Positions 47,294-56,992 of a stretch of 58,945 bases of DNA are shown in pieces. Where the stretch lies: positions 1 through 58,945 of the forward strand of contig JAADGI010000011.1 in NCBI GenBank assembly GCA_013152415.1, given 5' to 3'. The notes beneath the pieces are model-generated. The model was not told where the DNA came from. It saw only the letters and a program-made list of their open reading frames with translations, and made no database searches. Both the position numbers and the translations under genes were made by a program. Every line of letters starts with the position of its first letter. Position 1 is the stretch's first letter. The stretch comes from Gammaproteobacteria bacterium. GTDB lineage: Bacteria; Pseudomonadota; Gammaproteobacteria; HyVt-429.

Positions 47294-48586
47294 ATGGGTG
47301 CGCCTTACCCAACTATAGGTGTTATTGGGCTTGGCTATGTGGGCTTGCCTTTGGCTGTAGCGTTTGGCAATCGGTACTCCACTATTGGCTACGATTCAAA
47401 TGCTAAGAAGGTATCCGATCTAAAAAAATATTGTGATTCAATCGGCGAGATATCCGAACAGGAACTTAAGTCTGCTATACACTTTACTGCAACTACGGAC
47501 CCAGCCAAGTTAGGTCAGGCAGACTTTGTCATTATTGCAGTTCCAACGCCGGTAGATGAAGCACATCGTCCAGATTTCGATCCATTAGTCAGCGCCAGTA
47601 AAATCGCCGGTAAATATATGAAGCATGGTGCTATTGTTGTGTTTGAATCTACAGTTTACCCGGGCGCTACGGAAGAGGTGTGTCTTCCCGAACTCGAACT
47701 TTGCTCGGGTATGAAGTGGAAAAAGGATTTTAATATTGCCTATTCTCCGGAGCGTATTAATCCCGGTGACAAAGAGCATACCCTACGTACAATAATCAAA
47801 TTGGTGGCGGCAGATACTTCTGAAACACTCGACGCTACTGCCAAGCTATATGAAGCCATAGTGGATGCGGGGGTGTATCGTGTATCAAACATTAAGGTTG
47901 CCGAAGCAGCGAAGGTTATCGAAAACACCCAAAGAGATATCAATATTGCGCTAATCAATGAGTTGGCCATTATCTTCAATCATATGGACATCGATACTGT
48001 AGAGGTGCTTAAGGCCGCAGGGTCAAAATGGAATTTTCTGCCCTTTAGGCCAGGCTTGGTCGGTGGGCACTGCATCGGCGTGGATCCCTACTATCTTACC
48101 CACAAGGCACAGATGCTGGGTTACCATCCTCAGGTTATACTGGCTGGACGACATATTAATGACAACATGGGGAAACATGTCGCAGAACAGACCATCAAGA
48201 TGATGATCAAGTCCGGTTGCCAGATAAAAGGCAACAAAGTTATTGTGTTAGGTTTAACCTTTAAGGAAAATTGTCCAGACCTACGTAATTCACAGGTCAT
48301 AAGTGTCATCCAGGAATTACAGGAGTACGGTGTTGATGTCGTGGTGCATGACGCTATGGCTGACTCAGATGAGACAAAAAAAGAGTACGGTATTCAGTTG
48401 ACCGAGTGGGATAAATTACCCATTGCAGATGCCATTGTTGCCACTGTTGCACATCAACCCTATCTTGAGAAATCTGTAGGAGAACTAGTCAGAAAACTCA
48501 GCGCTGGTGCCTGTTTTATTGATGTCAAATCAGCGTTTAATCAAGAGGAATTAGAGGGCGAGGGAATTAATGTATGGCGACTATAG
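47294..48586 (+). CDS. UDP-N-acetylhexosamine dehydrogenase (WbpA/TviB type)
   Basis: A 430-residue nucleotide-sugar dehydrogenase. It has the NAD site IGVIGLGYVGLPLAVAFG, the SPERINPGDKEHTLRTI segment that marks the UDP-GlcNAc/GalNAc (WbpA, TviB, WbpO) branch, and the active-site cysteine in GLVGGHCIGVDPYYL. It should make a UDP-N-acetylhexosaminuronic acid. It is the first gene after the ops element. Confidence 0.87.
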   Translation: MGAPYPTIGVIGLGYVGLPLAVAFGNRYSTIGYDSNAKKVSDLKKYCDSIGEISEQELKSAIHFTATTDPAKLGQADFVIIAVPTPVDEAHRPDFDPLVSASKIAGKYMKHGAIVVFESTVYPGATEEVCLPELELCSGMKWKKDFNIAYSPERINPGDKEHTLRTIIKLVAADTSETLDATAKLYEAIVDAGVYRVSNIKVAEAAKVIENTQRDINIALINELAIIFNHMDIDTVEVLKAAGSKWNFLPFRPGLVGGHCIGVDPYYLTHKAQMLGYHPQVILAGRHINDNMGKHVAEQTIKMMIKSGCQIKGNKVIVLGLTFKENCPDLRNSQVISVIQELQEYGVDVVVHDAMADSDETKKEYGIQLTEWDKLPIADAIVATVAHQPYLEKSVGELVRKLSAGACFIDVKSAFNQEELEGEGINVWRL

Positions 48587-48596
48587 TATTCGTATC

Positions 48597-48652
48597 CTCT
48601 CAGGGGGGAGTGCCCGAAACAGGGCATAAAAGGGCTAGGGTGAGGGGATCAA
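48597..48652. repeat. Family 2 repeat fragment
   Basis: GGGCATAAAAGG and the following GGGTGAGGGG match the interior of family 2 copy A (GGGCATAAAAGGACGGGGGT at 23990-24009). No complete ends are visible. It fills the gap before the epimerase gene. Confidence 0.35.
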
Positions 48653-48668
48653 GCGAGGCTAACAAGTT

Positions 48669-49670
48669 ATGCGCGTAATGATTACAGGAGTGGCCGGATT
48701 TATCGGTTCGACGCTTGCACATCGGTTGCTGGACCGAGGTGACGAAGTCGTTGGTATCGATAACCTTAACGATTACTATGATGTTAATTTGAAAAAGGCC
48801 AGACTGAAAAAGTTGCAGGACAAGAATAGATTTAAATTCGAGCAACTTGATATTGTTGATCGGCCAGCCATGAAGAAGGTGTTTGAACAAAATAAATTCG
48901 ATGCGGTCATGAATCTCGCTGCACAGGCAGGAGTGCGGTATTCAATTGAGAATCCTCATGCCTATGTGGATGCTAACCTAGTTGGATTTGTGAATATTCT
49001 GGAGGGTTGTAGGCACAGCAAGGTTGCTCATCTAGTGTTTGCCTCTTCAAGTTCAGTTTACGGTGCAAATACGAAATTACCATTTTCGGAGCACGATAAT
49101 ATTGACCATCCCGTATCACTTTATGCTGCGACAAAAAAATCGAACGAGTTGCTTTCTCATAGTTATTCCCATTTGTATGGTCTGGCCTGTACCGGGTTAA
49201 GGTTTTTCACGGTTTATGGCCCGTGGGGTCGACCTGATATGGCTCTGTTTAAATTCACAAAAGGGATTCTGGCGGGTGAACCGATTCCGGTTTACAACAA
49301 AGGCCAAATGATCCGTGACTTTACCTATATCGATGATATTGTAGAGGGCGTGGTACGGGTAATAGATAAACCAGCGCAACCCAATAAAAACTGGAATGGG
49401 AACAATCCCGACCCGGCAACCAGTTATGCACCCTATCGCGTTTTTAATATAGGCAACAACAATCCCGTAAAACTCATGCGCTATATCGAGGTGTTAGAGG
49501 AGAGCCTGGGCAAAAAGGCAATTCTCGATCTCCTGCCCATGCAGGATGGCGACGTACCCGCTACATCCGCCGACACCAATGATCTACACGGTGAAATAGG
49601 CTATAAGCCGGAAGTCACCGTTGAGGAAGGTGTGCCTCGGTTTGTCGATTGGTACAAAGAATATTATTAG
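48669..49670 (+). CDS. UDP-glucuronate 4-epimerase-type NAD-dependent epimerase
   Basis: A 333-residue extended short-chain dehydrogenase. The cofactor loop is [17 protein letters not shown], the active-site YxxxK is YAATK, and the UDP-GlcA 4-epimerase features [13 protein letters not shown] and [14 protein letters not shown] are conserved. It should interconvert UDP-glucuronate, made by Ugd, and UDP-galacturonate. The antitoxin gene starts three bases after its stop. Confidence 0.88.
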   Translation: MRVMITGVAGFIGSTLAHRLLDRGDEVVGIDNLNDYYDVNLKKARLKKLQDKNRFKFEQLDIVDRPAMKKVFEQNKFDAVMNLAAQAGVRYSIENPHAYVDANLVGFVNILEGCRHSKVAHLVFASSSSVYGANTKLPFSEHDNIDHPVSLYAATKKSNELLSHSYSHLYGLACTGLRFFTVYGPWGRPDMALFKFTKGILAGEPIPVYNKGQMIRDFTYIDDIVEGVVRVIDKPAQPNKNWNGNNPDPATSYAPYRVFNIGNNNPVKLMRYIEVLEESLGKKAILDLLPMQDGDVPATSADTNDLHGEIGYKPEVTVEEGVPRFVDWYKEYY

Positions 49671-49673
49671 CTA

Positions 49674-50090
49674 ATGACCAGTAAACAAGTGACTAAGGAC
49701 AAATATTTAATAGATCGATTACGTACCGCACTGCCGGATCTGGTGGCGGTCTACCGTTTCGGAACCTGGGGCACACCAAACGAACGACCGGATAGCGATA
49801 TAGATCTTGCCATTTTGTCTGCCGTGCGTATTGATCCGGTACAGTGCTGGGATGTAGCACAGGAGCTCGCTGCCTTAGTGCATAGGGAGGTAGACCTTAT
49901 CAACTTGCGAGAGGCTTCTACAGTCATGCGCAGCCAAGTCATCGCGTACGGACAGCGTTTGTACTGTGCCGATGAGGAAAAATGCGGTGAATTTGAGGAT
50001 ATGACCTTTGTTGCTTATGCCCGCCTTAACGAGGAACGCGGGGGAATACTGAAGGACGCGCACAAAAGAGGTTACATCTATGGCAGATGA
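49674..50090 (+). CDS. mntA: MntA-type nucleotidyltransferase antitoxin
   Basis: A 138-residue minimal nucleotidyltransferase. The GSx10DxD motif is present with threonine in place of serine: G30-T31, then D42 and D44 within PDSDIDLAIL. In type VII toxin-antitoxin systems this enzyme AMPylates the HEPN toxin on a tyrosine to silence it. It is directly upstream of, and overlaps by 11 bases, the HEPN gene. Most characterised modules place the toxin first or antitoxin first variably, so order is not diagnostic. Confidence 0.85.
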   Translation: MTSKQVTKDKYLIDRLRTALPDLVAVYRFGTWGTPNERPDSDIDLAILSAVRIDPVQCWDVAQELAALVHREVDLINLREASTVMRSQVIAYGQRLYCADEEKCGEFEDMTFVAYARLNEERGGILKDAHKRGYIYGR

Positions 50091-50499
50091 CATCTTGTTA
50101 AACAAGACAGCCATTATTGAGCGCTGTCTTGGGCGCATTGACCAGGAATACAAAGGCCACGAGCAGGAATTGGAGACGAATTTCACCCGCCAGGATGCGA
50201 TTATCCTTAACCTGCTGCGAGTGTGCGAAGCCGCCATTGGTGCCGCTATGCATATTGTGCGCCTACGCCATCTTGGCGTACCACAAGAGAGCCGCGAAGC
50301 ATTTACTATGCTTTGCGACGCAGGGATATTGAATGAGCAACTTGCAGGACATATGCGGGCGATGGTTGGGTTCAGGAATATTGCCATCCACAACTACCAG
50401 AAACTCAATCTTGAAATAGTACGGTCAATCCTGGACAAGCGGTTAGATGATTTCCGCCAGTTCGCATCATTTATCCTGCAGATGACCAGTGACGAATAA
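50080..50499 (+). CDS. hepT: HepT-type HEPN ribonuclease toxin
   Basis: A 139-residue DUF86/HEPN protein, all-helical, with the catalytic Rx4-6H motif as RNIAIHNY (R99, H104, Y106). The tyrosine corresponds to the one AMPylated by MntA in the known pair. The surrounding MVGFRNIAIHNYQKL is typical. It forms a type VII pair with mntA in the middle of the polysaccharide operon, between the 4-epimerase and gmd. Confidence 0.88.
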   Translation: MADDILLNKTAIIERCLGRIDQEYKGHEQELETNFTRQDAIILNLLRVCEAAIGAAMHIVRLRHLGVPQESREAFTMLCDAGILNEQLAGHMRAMVGFRNIAIHNYQKLNLEIVRSILDKRLDDFRQFASFILQMTSDE

Positions 50500-50513
50500 C
50501 AAATGAATGACCA

Positions 50514-51644
50514 ATGACTAAGAAAGCCCTAATTACCGGCATAACCGGTCAAGATGGTGCATATCTGGCTGAATTCTTGTTAGGAAAAGGCTATGAGGTG
50601 CATGGTATCAAGCGGCGCACGTCCCTGTTTAATACTGAGCGTATCGATCATTTGTACCAGGATCCACACGAAAAAGATCGCCGATTTATCCTGCACCACG
50701 GTGACATGACAGACTCCAGCAGTCTAGTCCGGATCATGCAACAGGTTCAACCTGACGAGGTTTACAACCTTGCTGCACAGAGCCATGTAGCGGTGTCGTT
50801 TGAGGAACCGGAGTACACCGCTAACTCTGATGCTCTCGGAACATTACGCCTGCTCGAATCGATACGTATACTCGGATTGGAAAAGAAAACACGGTTTTAT
50901 CAGGCATCCACATCCGAGCTTTACGGCAAGGTGCAGGAAGTGCCACAGAACGAGTCAACGCCTTTCTATCCACGTTCACCTTATGCAGTAGCAAAATTGT
51001 ACTCTTATTGGATTACGGTGAATTATCGGGAGGCATACAACATATTCGCATGCAATGGAATTCTATTTAATCACGAATCACCGATAAGAGGCGAAACGTT
51101 TGTAACGCGAAAAATTACCCGCGCATTATCCAGAATAATGTTGGGACTACAGGATTGCCTGCATCTTGGAAATCTGGACGCCAAACGTGACTGGGGCCAT
51201 GCACGCGATTACGTTGAAATGCAGTGGCTTATGTTACAGCAGGAACTGCCGGATGATTATGTCATTGCAACTGGGCGGCAAAATTCGGTGCGGGACTTTG
51301 TCAACAATGCTGCAGCTGAGTTGGGACTCTCTCTTGGTTGGAAGGGGCAAGGGATCGATGAAATAGGTATTGTCGAATCACTGGATGAAAATCGACTCGC
51401 TGGTGATTTTTCACCTCCAGCATCGGGTTCCACGATAATTAGGGTTGATCCGCGTTATTTTCGGCCAACTGAAGTTGAGACCTTGTTCGGCGATCCTGCA
51501 AAAGCCAGAGAAAAACTAGGTTGGCAAGCTCAAGTTTCCTTTGAACAACTGGTCTCAGAGATGGTGCAGGCAGACCTTCAGGTTGCAAGGAAAGATCAAT
51601 TGTGTCACCGGGAAGGTTTTAAGATTACCGCACGCTTTGAGTAA
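50514..51644 (+). CDS. gmd: GDP-mannose 4,6-dehydratase
   Basis: A 376-residue Gmd that makes GDP-4-keto-6-deoxymannose, the precursor of GDP-fucose, rhamnose or perosamine. Conserved are [19 protein letters not shown], the NADP RR motif [15 protein letters not shown], the YxxxK in [14 protein letters not shown] and [22 protein letters not shown] sequence. No fcl or rmd partner follows within the window, so the end sugar is open. It lies just after the toxin-antitoxin pair. Confidence 0.95.
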   Translation: MTKKALITGITGQDGAYLAEFLLGKGYEVHGIKRRTSLFNTERIDHLYQDPHEKDRRFILHHGDMTDSSSLVRIMQQVQPDEVYNLAAQSHVAVSFEEPEYTANSDALGTLRLLESIRILGLEKKTRFYQASTSELYGKVQEVPQNESTPFYPRSPYAVAKLYSYWITVNYREAYNIFACNGILFNHESPIRGETFVTRKITRALSRIMLGLQDCLHLGNLDAKRDWGHARDYVEMQWLMLQQELPDDYVIATGRQNSVRDFVNNAAAELGLSLGWKGQGIDEIGIVESLDENRLAGDFSPPASGSTIIRVDPRYFRPTEVETLFGDPAKAREKLGWQAQVSFEQLVSEMVQADLQVARKDQLCHREGFKITARFE

Positions 51645-51726
51645 ATTTAATAACTGCTTCTATATAGTCTAGATGGTCTAGTTTTTATGCTCAATTAACC
51701 ACAACTACTGATTCACATAAACCATT

Positions 51727-53547
51727 ATGGTCGAAATTTATCGAAAAATCCGAGACCTTCTTGATGCCCGTGAACGCCGCAACGCTGTCATACTGTTCGT
51801 TTTGATGTTGATTATGGGTTTGCTGGAAGTTGTTGGTGTTGCCTCGATTCTGCCGTTCATTGCTGTTCTCGCGGATCCTAATGTTGTCTATACAAACATC
51901 TATCTTAATACAGCTTATCAATATCTTGGGTTCAGTAATACTGATGATTTCTTACTTTTCCTTGGGAGTACGCTCTTTGTTTTAGTGGTCGGTGGTCTGG
52001 CGTTAAAGGCCTTAACTCAATGGGCTACGACGCGCTACGTGCAAATGCGTAATTACAGTCTAAGTAGCCGATTGCTACAGGGTTATCTAAACCGACCTTA
52101 TAGTTTTTTCCTTAATCGTCACAGTGCTGATTTGGGTAAATCAGTACTCTCAGAGGTCGGAGCGGTGATCAGCAAGGCGCTGATGCCAGCCATGGAACTG
52201 GTGGCCAACACCATTGTTGCAGTTTTAATTATTAGTCTGGTTGTGGCCGTCAATCCGATGGTGGCGTTTGTTGCGTTTGTTGTTCTCGGTGGAGCATACG
52301 CCGCTATATATTTTTCTCTACGTAATTACATCAACCGAATCGGAACTGATCGAGTGATAGCCAATCAGCAACGCTTTCAAATTGCTCAAGAGGCCTTGGG
52401 TGGCATCAAGGATGTGAAGGTTTTAGGTCTCGAGAACGGCTACGTCAATAGTTTCCAAAGACCAGCTATTCGCATGGCCAGAATCAGCGCCAGGCAAAAA
52501 TTCATCAGTGAAATGCCCCAATTTCTCATGCAAGCCGTAGTCTACGGAGGCATGCTAACCCTCCTGCTAAGTCTTCTTGTTGCCGGTGATGGCGGACTGA
52601 GTGCAGTGCTTCCCCTCATGGCTCTCTATGCTTTTGCTGGATCCCGGCTCAACCCCGCTCTGCAGACACTTTATAGGTCATTTACTGCTCTCCGTTACGG
52701 TAAACCCGCGCTGGACATCCTGCACAAGGATCTGGTAGCAACCGACTCGATAGGGGGAGCAATGGCTAGCACTACCATAAACGAAAAGTCCTGCGGGATT
52801 CTTCGACTGCAAACTGAATTACAGTTGGATAAAATCACCTATACTTACCCTCAGGCAGACCATCCTGCGCTGATCGACCTAAGTATTACTGTACCGGCGA
52901 AGACTACTGTTGGCTTGGTTGGTAGCACTGGTGCGGGAAAGACCACGGCTATCGACCTCATTTTGGGGCTATTGGTCCCCCAGCAAGGTGAGCTGAGGGT
53001 AGACGGCGTCCCTGTTGTAGGAGATGCTGTTCGCGCCTGGCAGCGGAATCTCGGATATGTGCCCCAGCATATTTTTCTTACGGACGATACGGTGGCCGCC
53101 AATATTGCCTTCGGTTTGTCAGAAAAGGAAGTGGATTGGGATGCTGTTGAGCGAGCCGCTTGTACCGCCGAGCTTCACGACTTTGTTATGCAAGGATTGC
53201 CTAAGGGTTACCAGACGATGGTTGGTGAACGAGGTGTGCGATTATCAGGTGGTCAGCGCCAGCGGATTGGGATAGCCCGCGCGCTCTATCATGATCCAGA
53301 CGTGCTTGTCCTGGATGAGGCCACCAGCGCGCTGGATAATCTCACGGAGAAGGCGGTTATGGATGCGGTGCACAATTTGGGGCATCGAAAGACCATTTTT
53401 CTAATCGCCCATCGACTAAGTACAGTGAAGGACTGCGATGTGATTTTTCTACTGAAGTGTGGGAAGCTTAAGGCATCGGGTACATTCGCCGAATTGGTCG
53501 ATCAGGATGAAAGTTTCCGATTAATGGCGGCAGGAATGAATAGTTAA
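51727..53547 (+). CDS. ABC exporter, MsbA/PglK-like
   Basis: A 606-residue half transporter with six membrane segments (about 20-320) and one ABC ATPase domain. Walker A is VGSTGAGKTTAIDL, the signature LSGGQRQRIGIARAL, Walker B VLVLDEATSALD and the H-loop LIAHRLS. It resembles polysaccharide or lipid-linked oligosaccharide flippases such as PglK. In this cluster it may flip the lipid-linked unit, an alternative to a Wzx flippase. It functions as a dimer. Confidence 0.85.
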   Translation: MVEIYRKIRDLLDARERRNAVILFVLMLIMGLLEVVGVASILPFIAVLADPNVVYTNIYLNTAYQYLGFSNTDDFLLFLGSTLFVLVVGGLALKALTQWATTRYVQMRNYSLSSRLLQGYLNRPYSFFLNRHSADLGKSVLSEVGAVISKALMPAMELVANTIVAVLIISLVVAVNPMVAFVAFVVLGGAYAAIYFSLRNYINRIGTDRVIANQQRFQIAQEALGGIKDVKVLGLENGYVNSFQRPAIRMARISARQKFISEMPQFLMQAVVYGGMLTLLLSLLVAGDGGLSAVLPLMALYAFAGSRLNPALQTLYRSFTALRYGKPALDILHKDLVATDSIGGAMASTTINEKSCGILRLQTELQLDKITYTYPQADHPALIDLSITVPAKTTVGLVGSTGAGKTTAIDLILGLLVPQQGELRVDGVPVVGDAVRAWQRNLGYVPQHIFLTDDTVAANIAFGLSEKEVDWDAVERAACTAELHDFVMQGLPKGYQTMVGERGVRLSGGQRQRIGIARALYHDPDVLVLDEATSALDNLTEKAVMDAVHNLGHRKTIFLIAHRLSTVKDCDVIFLLKCGKLKASGTFAELVDQDESFRLMAAGMNS

Positions 53548-53729
53548 AATAGTATGAGAGAAATATCGTAGCCGAATATATGCTTCTGTGGCGAACCATT
53601 GATTAACAAACTTACCATTAGCTAGGTAGATTGATATTTTATCAGGGGTGCTCTGATTAATCCGAATATTTTGTTGGGATTATCTAACAAACAGCAGGTT
53701 AACCAAGTTAATATGTTCGAGGTGTGTAA

Positions 53730-54824
53730 ATGACAAGTATTAAGATAATTGGAGCGGGTTCAATCGGGAATCATTTGGCTCATGCGGCACGTGTAAAAGG
53801 TTGGGGTGTGCTGTTAACTGATATGGATCATGAAGCACTGCGTCGGACCAAAGAAGAAATCTACCCTCAGAGGTACAGCGAGTGGGATGCTGAAATTCAG
53901 TTGGCAAACAGCAAAGATACCGTTACAGAAACAGCAGATGTGGTTTTTATTGGCACGCCACCAGATAGTCACCTAGCATTAGCTCAAGAGGTGTTGGACA
54001 ATGCGCCCCCTCGTGTCCTTATTATTGAGAAACCACTTTGTGGGCCGGATCTTGTTGGGTGCGCGGAGATCTGGGAAAAAGCAGAAGAAAGTGGGGTTTT
54101 TCTGGGTGTTGGTTATAATCATGCGCTGGGAGCCAACACACGAGCGATGGATGAACTTATTGCAGAAGAACCTCGAGGTATGCCTCAAACTCTGTCAGCA
54201 AAAACTCGCGAACATTGGGGTGGTATTTTTAAAGCGCATCCCTGGCTATCAGGCCCGGAAGATAGTTATCTGGGTTTCTCGTCACGAGGTGGCGGGGCCT
54301 GTGGTGAACATTCACATGCCATAAATATATGGCAACACTTTGCTCATACTCTAGGTGCGGGTAAAGTCCAGGAGGTAACTGCCGTCCTCGATATGCGCCG
54401 CGATGGTAACGCATACTATGATCAATTGGCAATTCTTGGTCTTCGTACGGAACAAGGCCTTGTTGGAGAGGTTATTCAAGATGTTGTAACTGCCCCCACA
54501 GAGAAAATGGCACGAATACAGTGGAGTAAGAGTTTTGCAGAGTGGCATGTAAACTACAAGTCGGGTGCAGATGCTGTGATCAGAGGGGAGGGTTCTGGAA
54601 CGCCACAGATAGCTCTTTTTGAAAAGACCAGGGCTGACGATTTTATTTTAGAAATTGAACATCTGGAGCAAGTTCTCAAAGGAACGATCACCGACTCTCC
54701 AATTTCACTGCAGCGGGGTTTAGATACGATGATGGTGATCGCCGCTGCATTTCGTTCCGCAAAGGAAAAACGAAATATCAACATTAACTGGAGCGCAGGA
54801 TATAGACTTGAAGCGCTGCAATAA
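53730..54824 (+). CDS. Gfo/Idh/MocA-family oxidoreductase
   Basis: A 364-residue NAD(P)-dependent oxidoreductase. The dinucleotide loop is IKIIGAGSIGNHLAHAARVKG, and the Gfo/Idh signature EKPLCGPDL contains the usual catalytic lysine. A central GGGACGEHSHAINIWQH stretch carries the substrate-domain histidine. Family members oxidise or reduce sugars and nucleotide sugars. It is 25 bases upstream of the NeuB-like gene, so it may prepare that enzyme's sugar substrate. Confidence 0.8.
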   Translation: MTSIKIIGAGSIGNHLAHAARVKGWGVLLTDMDHEALRRTKEEIYPQRYSEWDAEIQLANSKDTVTETADVVFIGTPPDSHLALAQEVLDNAPPRVLIIEKPLCGPDLVGCAEIWEKAEESGVFLGVGYNHALGANTRAMDELIAEEPRGMPQTLSAKTREHWGGIFKAHPWLSGPEDSYLGFSSRGGGACGEHSHAINIWQHFAHTLGAGKVQEVTAVLDMRRDGNAYYDQLAILGLRTEQGLVGEVIQDVVTAPTEKMARIQWSKSFAEWHVNYKSGADAVIRGEGSGTPQIALFEKTRADDFILEIEHLEQVLKGTITDSPISLQRGLDTMMVIAAAFRSAKEKRNININWSAGYRLEALQ

Positions 54825-54849
54825 GCATTTTCTATAGTGAGCCACTAAC

Positions 54850-56379
54850 ATGAAGCCTTCTGACTTGAACGATCTATTTATTTACGACTTGGCGAATAAT
54901 CATCAGGGCGATATCCAGCACGCTACAAAGATAATCCAGGAGGTAGGTCGGGTTAACGCTGAAGCGGGTGTAAAGGGTGCATTAAAGTTCCAATTCCGGC
55001 AACTCGATACCTTTATTCATCCCGACTACCAGAATCGCATGGATATTAAGTTTATAAAGCGATTTAGCGAAACCCGCCTTCCAATGGAGGTATTCCACGA
55101 TTTTGCTAAAACTGCACGTGAGGCAGGGTTATATGCTATGTGTACACCGTTTGATGAAGAATCGGTGGATGTTATTTGCGATATGGGGCTCGACATTATC
55201 AAGGTAGCCAGCTGCTCTGCGAATGATCGGCCTCTTTTAAAGAAAATTGCCTCGGTCAATATTCCGGTTATCGCGTCCACGGCGGGGTTACGTCTGGATG
55301 AGATTGACTGGCTGGTTAATTATTTGGAGAGCGAGCGCGTCAATTTCGCACTGATGCACTGTGTGGCACAATATCCGACACCGAACCATCTGTTACAGCT
55401 TAACCAAATTGATCTTCTTCGTGATCGATACCGGGGAATCCCCATTGGCTGGTCTACCCATGAAGATCAGGACAACATCGCAGCGATCCAGATTGCCTAC
55501 GCCAAGGGCGCCCGGCTGTTTGAGCGTCATGTGGGTATTCCAAAGCCAGATGCTTCGCTAAACACCTATTCCTCTACTCCGGAACAGCTTGAACGCTGGT
55601 TAGGTGCATACCAGGCAGCAAAGGAAATGGTTGGTGCCCCAGGCCGTCCACCAGCATCTGCGGCTGAAACGTCTACCTTGCTTGAGCTTAAACGCGGTAT
55701 CTATGTGAAGCGCAATGTCGCGAAAGGTGAAACCTTAAGTGATGCCGATATCTTCTTTGCAATGCCAGTTCAAGAGGGACAACTCACATCCGAGTTTTGG
55801 AGCGCGGGATTGATTGCGGATCGGAATTACTCAGCAAATGAAGCCCTGGCTAAAGAATTGGCTGAGCATGATGAAAGTGACGAAGAATGTGTTTATCAGA
55901 TCATGCTACAGGTGCAAGGGCTCTTGAATATAGCGAATGTCCGCATTAACAGCGATGCTGAAATTGAGATTTCACATCACTATGGATTACGTCGTTTTCG
56001 GGAATTTGGCGCGGTAATCATTACTTGCATCAATAGATCCTATGCAAAGAAACTGGTTATTCAGCTACCAAGACAGAAGCATCCCTATCATTTTCATAAA
56101 CGCAAGGAAGAAACCTTTCAATTACTGCATGGCGATATGGAAATAGTAAAGGATGGTTTTCCGACACAACTGGTTCCCGGCGATACATTTATTGTCGAAC
56201 CTGATTCATGGCATAAGTTCCATACCCTGGAAGGCGCAATTGTTGAGGAAGTTTCCACCACTCATTACAACGATGACAGCTTTTATCAGGATCCAAAAAT
56301 TTCTGAGCTAAGTCGCGATGATCGTAAGACTAAAGTGGATCAATGGCGGGAGTATTTTCGAGCTAAGCATGCGCTATGA
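54850..56379 (+). CDS. NeuB-family synthase fused to SAF and cupin domains
   Basis: A 509-residue fusion. Residues about 1-270 are a NeuB-type barrel that condenses phosphoenolpyruvate with an aldose (ALKFQFRQLDTFIHPDYQNR, CTPFDEESVD, IIASTAGLRL, GWSTHEDQDN, FERHVGI). About 283-345 form a SAF/antifreeze domain (LKRGIYVKRNVAKGETLSDA). About 400-500 are a metal-binding cupin with HPYHFHKRKEETFQLLHG, similar to D-lyxose isomerase. The usual NeuB ends after SAF, near residue 350. The product is probably a nonulosonic or related acidic sugar. Confidence 0.85.
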   Translation: MKPSDLNDLFIYDLANNHQGDIQHATKIIQEVGRVNAEAGVKGALKFQFRQLDTFIHPDYQNRMDIKFIKRFSETRLPMEVFHDFAKTAREAGLYAMCTPFDEESVDVICDMGLDIIKVASCSANDRPLLKKIASVNIPVIASTAGLRLDEIDWLVNYLESERVNFALMHCVAQYPTPNHLLQLNQIDLLRDRYRGIPIGWSTHEDQDNIAAIQIAYAKGARLFERHVGIPKPDASLNTYSSTPEQLERWLGAYQAAKEMVGAPGRPPASAAETSTLLELKRGIYVKRNVAKGETLSDADIFFAMPVQEGQLTSEFWSAGLIADRNYSANEALAKELAEHDESDEECVYQIMLQVQGLLNIANVRINSDAEIEISHHYGLRRFREFGAVIITCINRSYAKKLVIQLPRQKHPYHFHKRKEETFQLLHGDMEIVKDGFPTQLVPGDTFIVEPDSWHKFHTLEGAIVEEVSTTHYNDDSFYQDPKISELSRDDRKTKVDQWREYFRAKHAL

Positions 56380-56992
56380 TGTTGTCTTTTTTGATTTTGA
56401 TGGCACTCTCGTGGATTCCGTGTCTGCAAAAAGACAGGCATTTTTCGACCTGTTTCCCGATACCGAGGATCATACCAATGTGGTTCAAACGGTACTGGAG
56501 TCAGATCCTGATGGTTCCCGTTACATTGTGATTCCGCGAATGATCGAGGAAATGCGGCAGGCAGGTCTGGTGGTTCCAGAGGATGGCAATTTAGATAGAC
56601 TGGCCCGGCAATATGCCCGTAATGCAATGGACGCGGTCTGCCTCGTGCCCGAGATGCCTGGCGCAAAGCGCTTGCTCGAAAGCCTTCATAGCAGGAGCGT
56701 GGCTCTGTATCTGTGTTCTAACACCCCGCATGAAGCAATCGTGCCACTGGTTAAAGCAAAACACTGGGACGGATATTTTCAGGATATTGTCGGGTATCCA
56801 ACAACGAAGGATGATTTTGTTCGTCGAACCATCGAGCGTAACGGCGTGCCGGTTGAACGAGCTGCCTATATTGGAGACGGGATTTCAGATCGAAAGGCGG
56901 CTGCAAGTTCCGCAATAAAGTTTTACTACATAGAGAACAGGAGCGATCTCCAAAGAATTGGCTCCGAAATGGAGGATACAGTCAATTTATAA
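56369..56992 (+). CDS. HAD-family phosphatase of the sugar cluster
   Basis: A 207-residue HAD hydrolase. Motif I is FFDFDGTLVDS, motif II is in LYLCSNTPHEA, and motif IV is YIGDGISDRKAA. The start at 56369 overlaps the NeuB-type gene by 11 bases. Between a synthase and a CMP-sugar synthetase it probably removes the phosphate from the 9- or 8-phosphate product of the condensation; this is inference. Confidence 0.82.
   Translation: MRYDVVFFDFDGTLVDSVSAKRQAFFDLFPDTEDHTNVVQTVLESDPDGSRYIVIPRMIEEMRQAGLVVPEDGNLDRLARQYARNAMDAVCLVPEMPGAKRLLESLHSRSVALYLCSNTPHEAIVPLVKAKHWDGYFQDIVGYPTTKDDFVRRTIERNGVPVERAAYIGDGISDRKAAASSAIKFYYIENRSDLQRIGSEMEDTVNL

Noticed and set aside
49674..50520. ATGACCAGT/ATGACCAATGAC words near both ends of the toxin-antitoxin pair as target duplications
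   Set aside because: The match is short and lies partly in coding sequence at start and stop codons; chance or coding constraint explains it.
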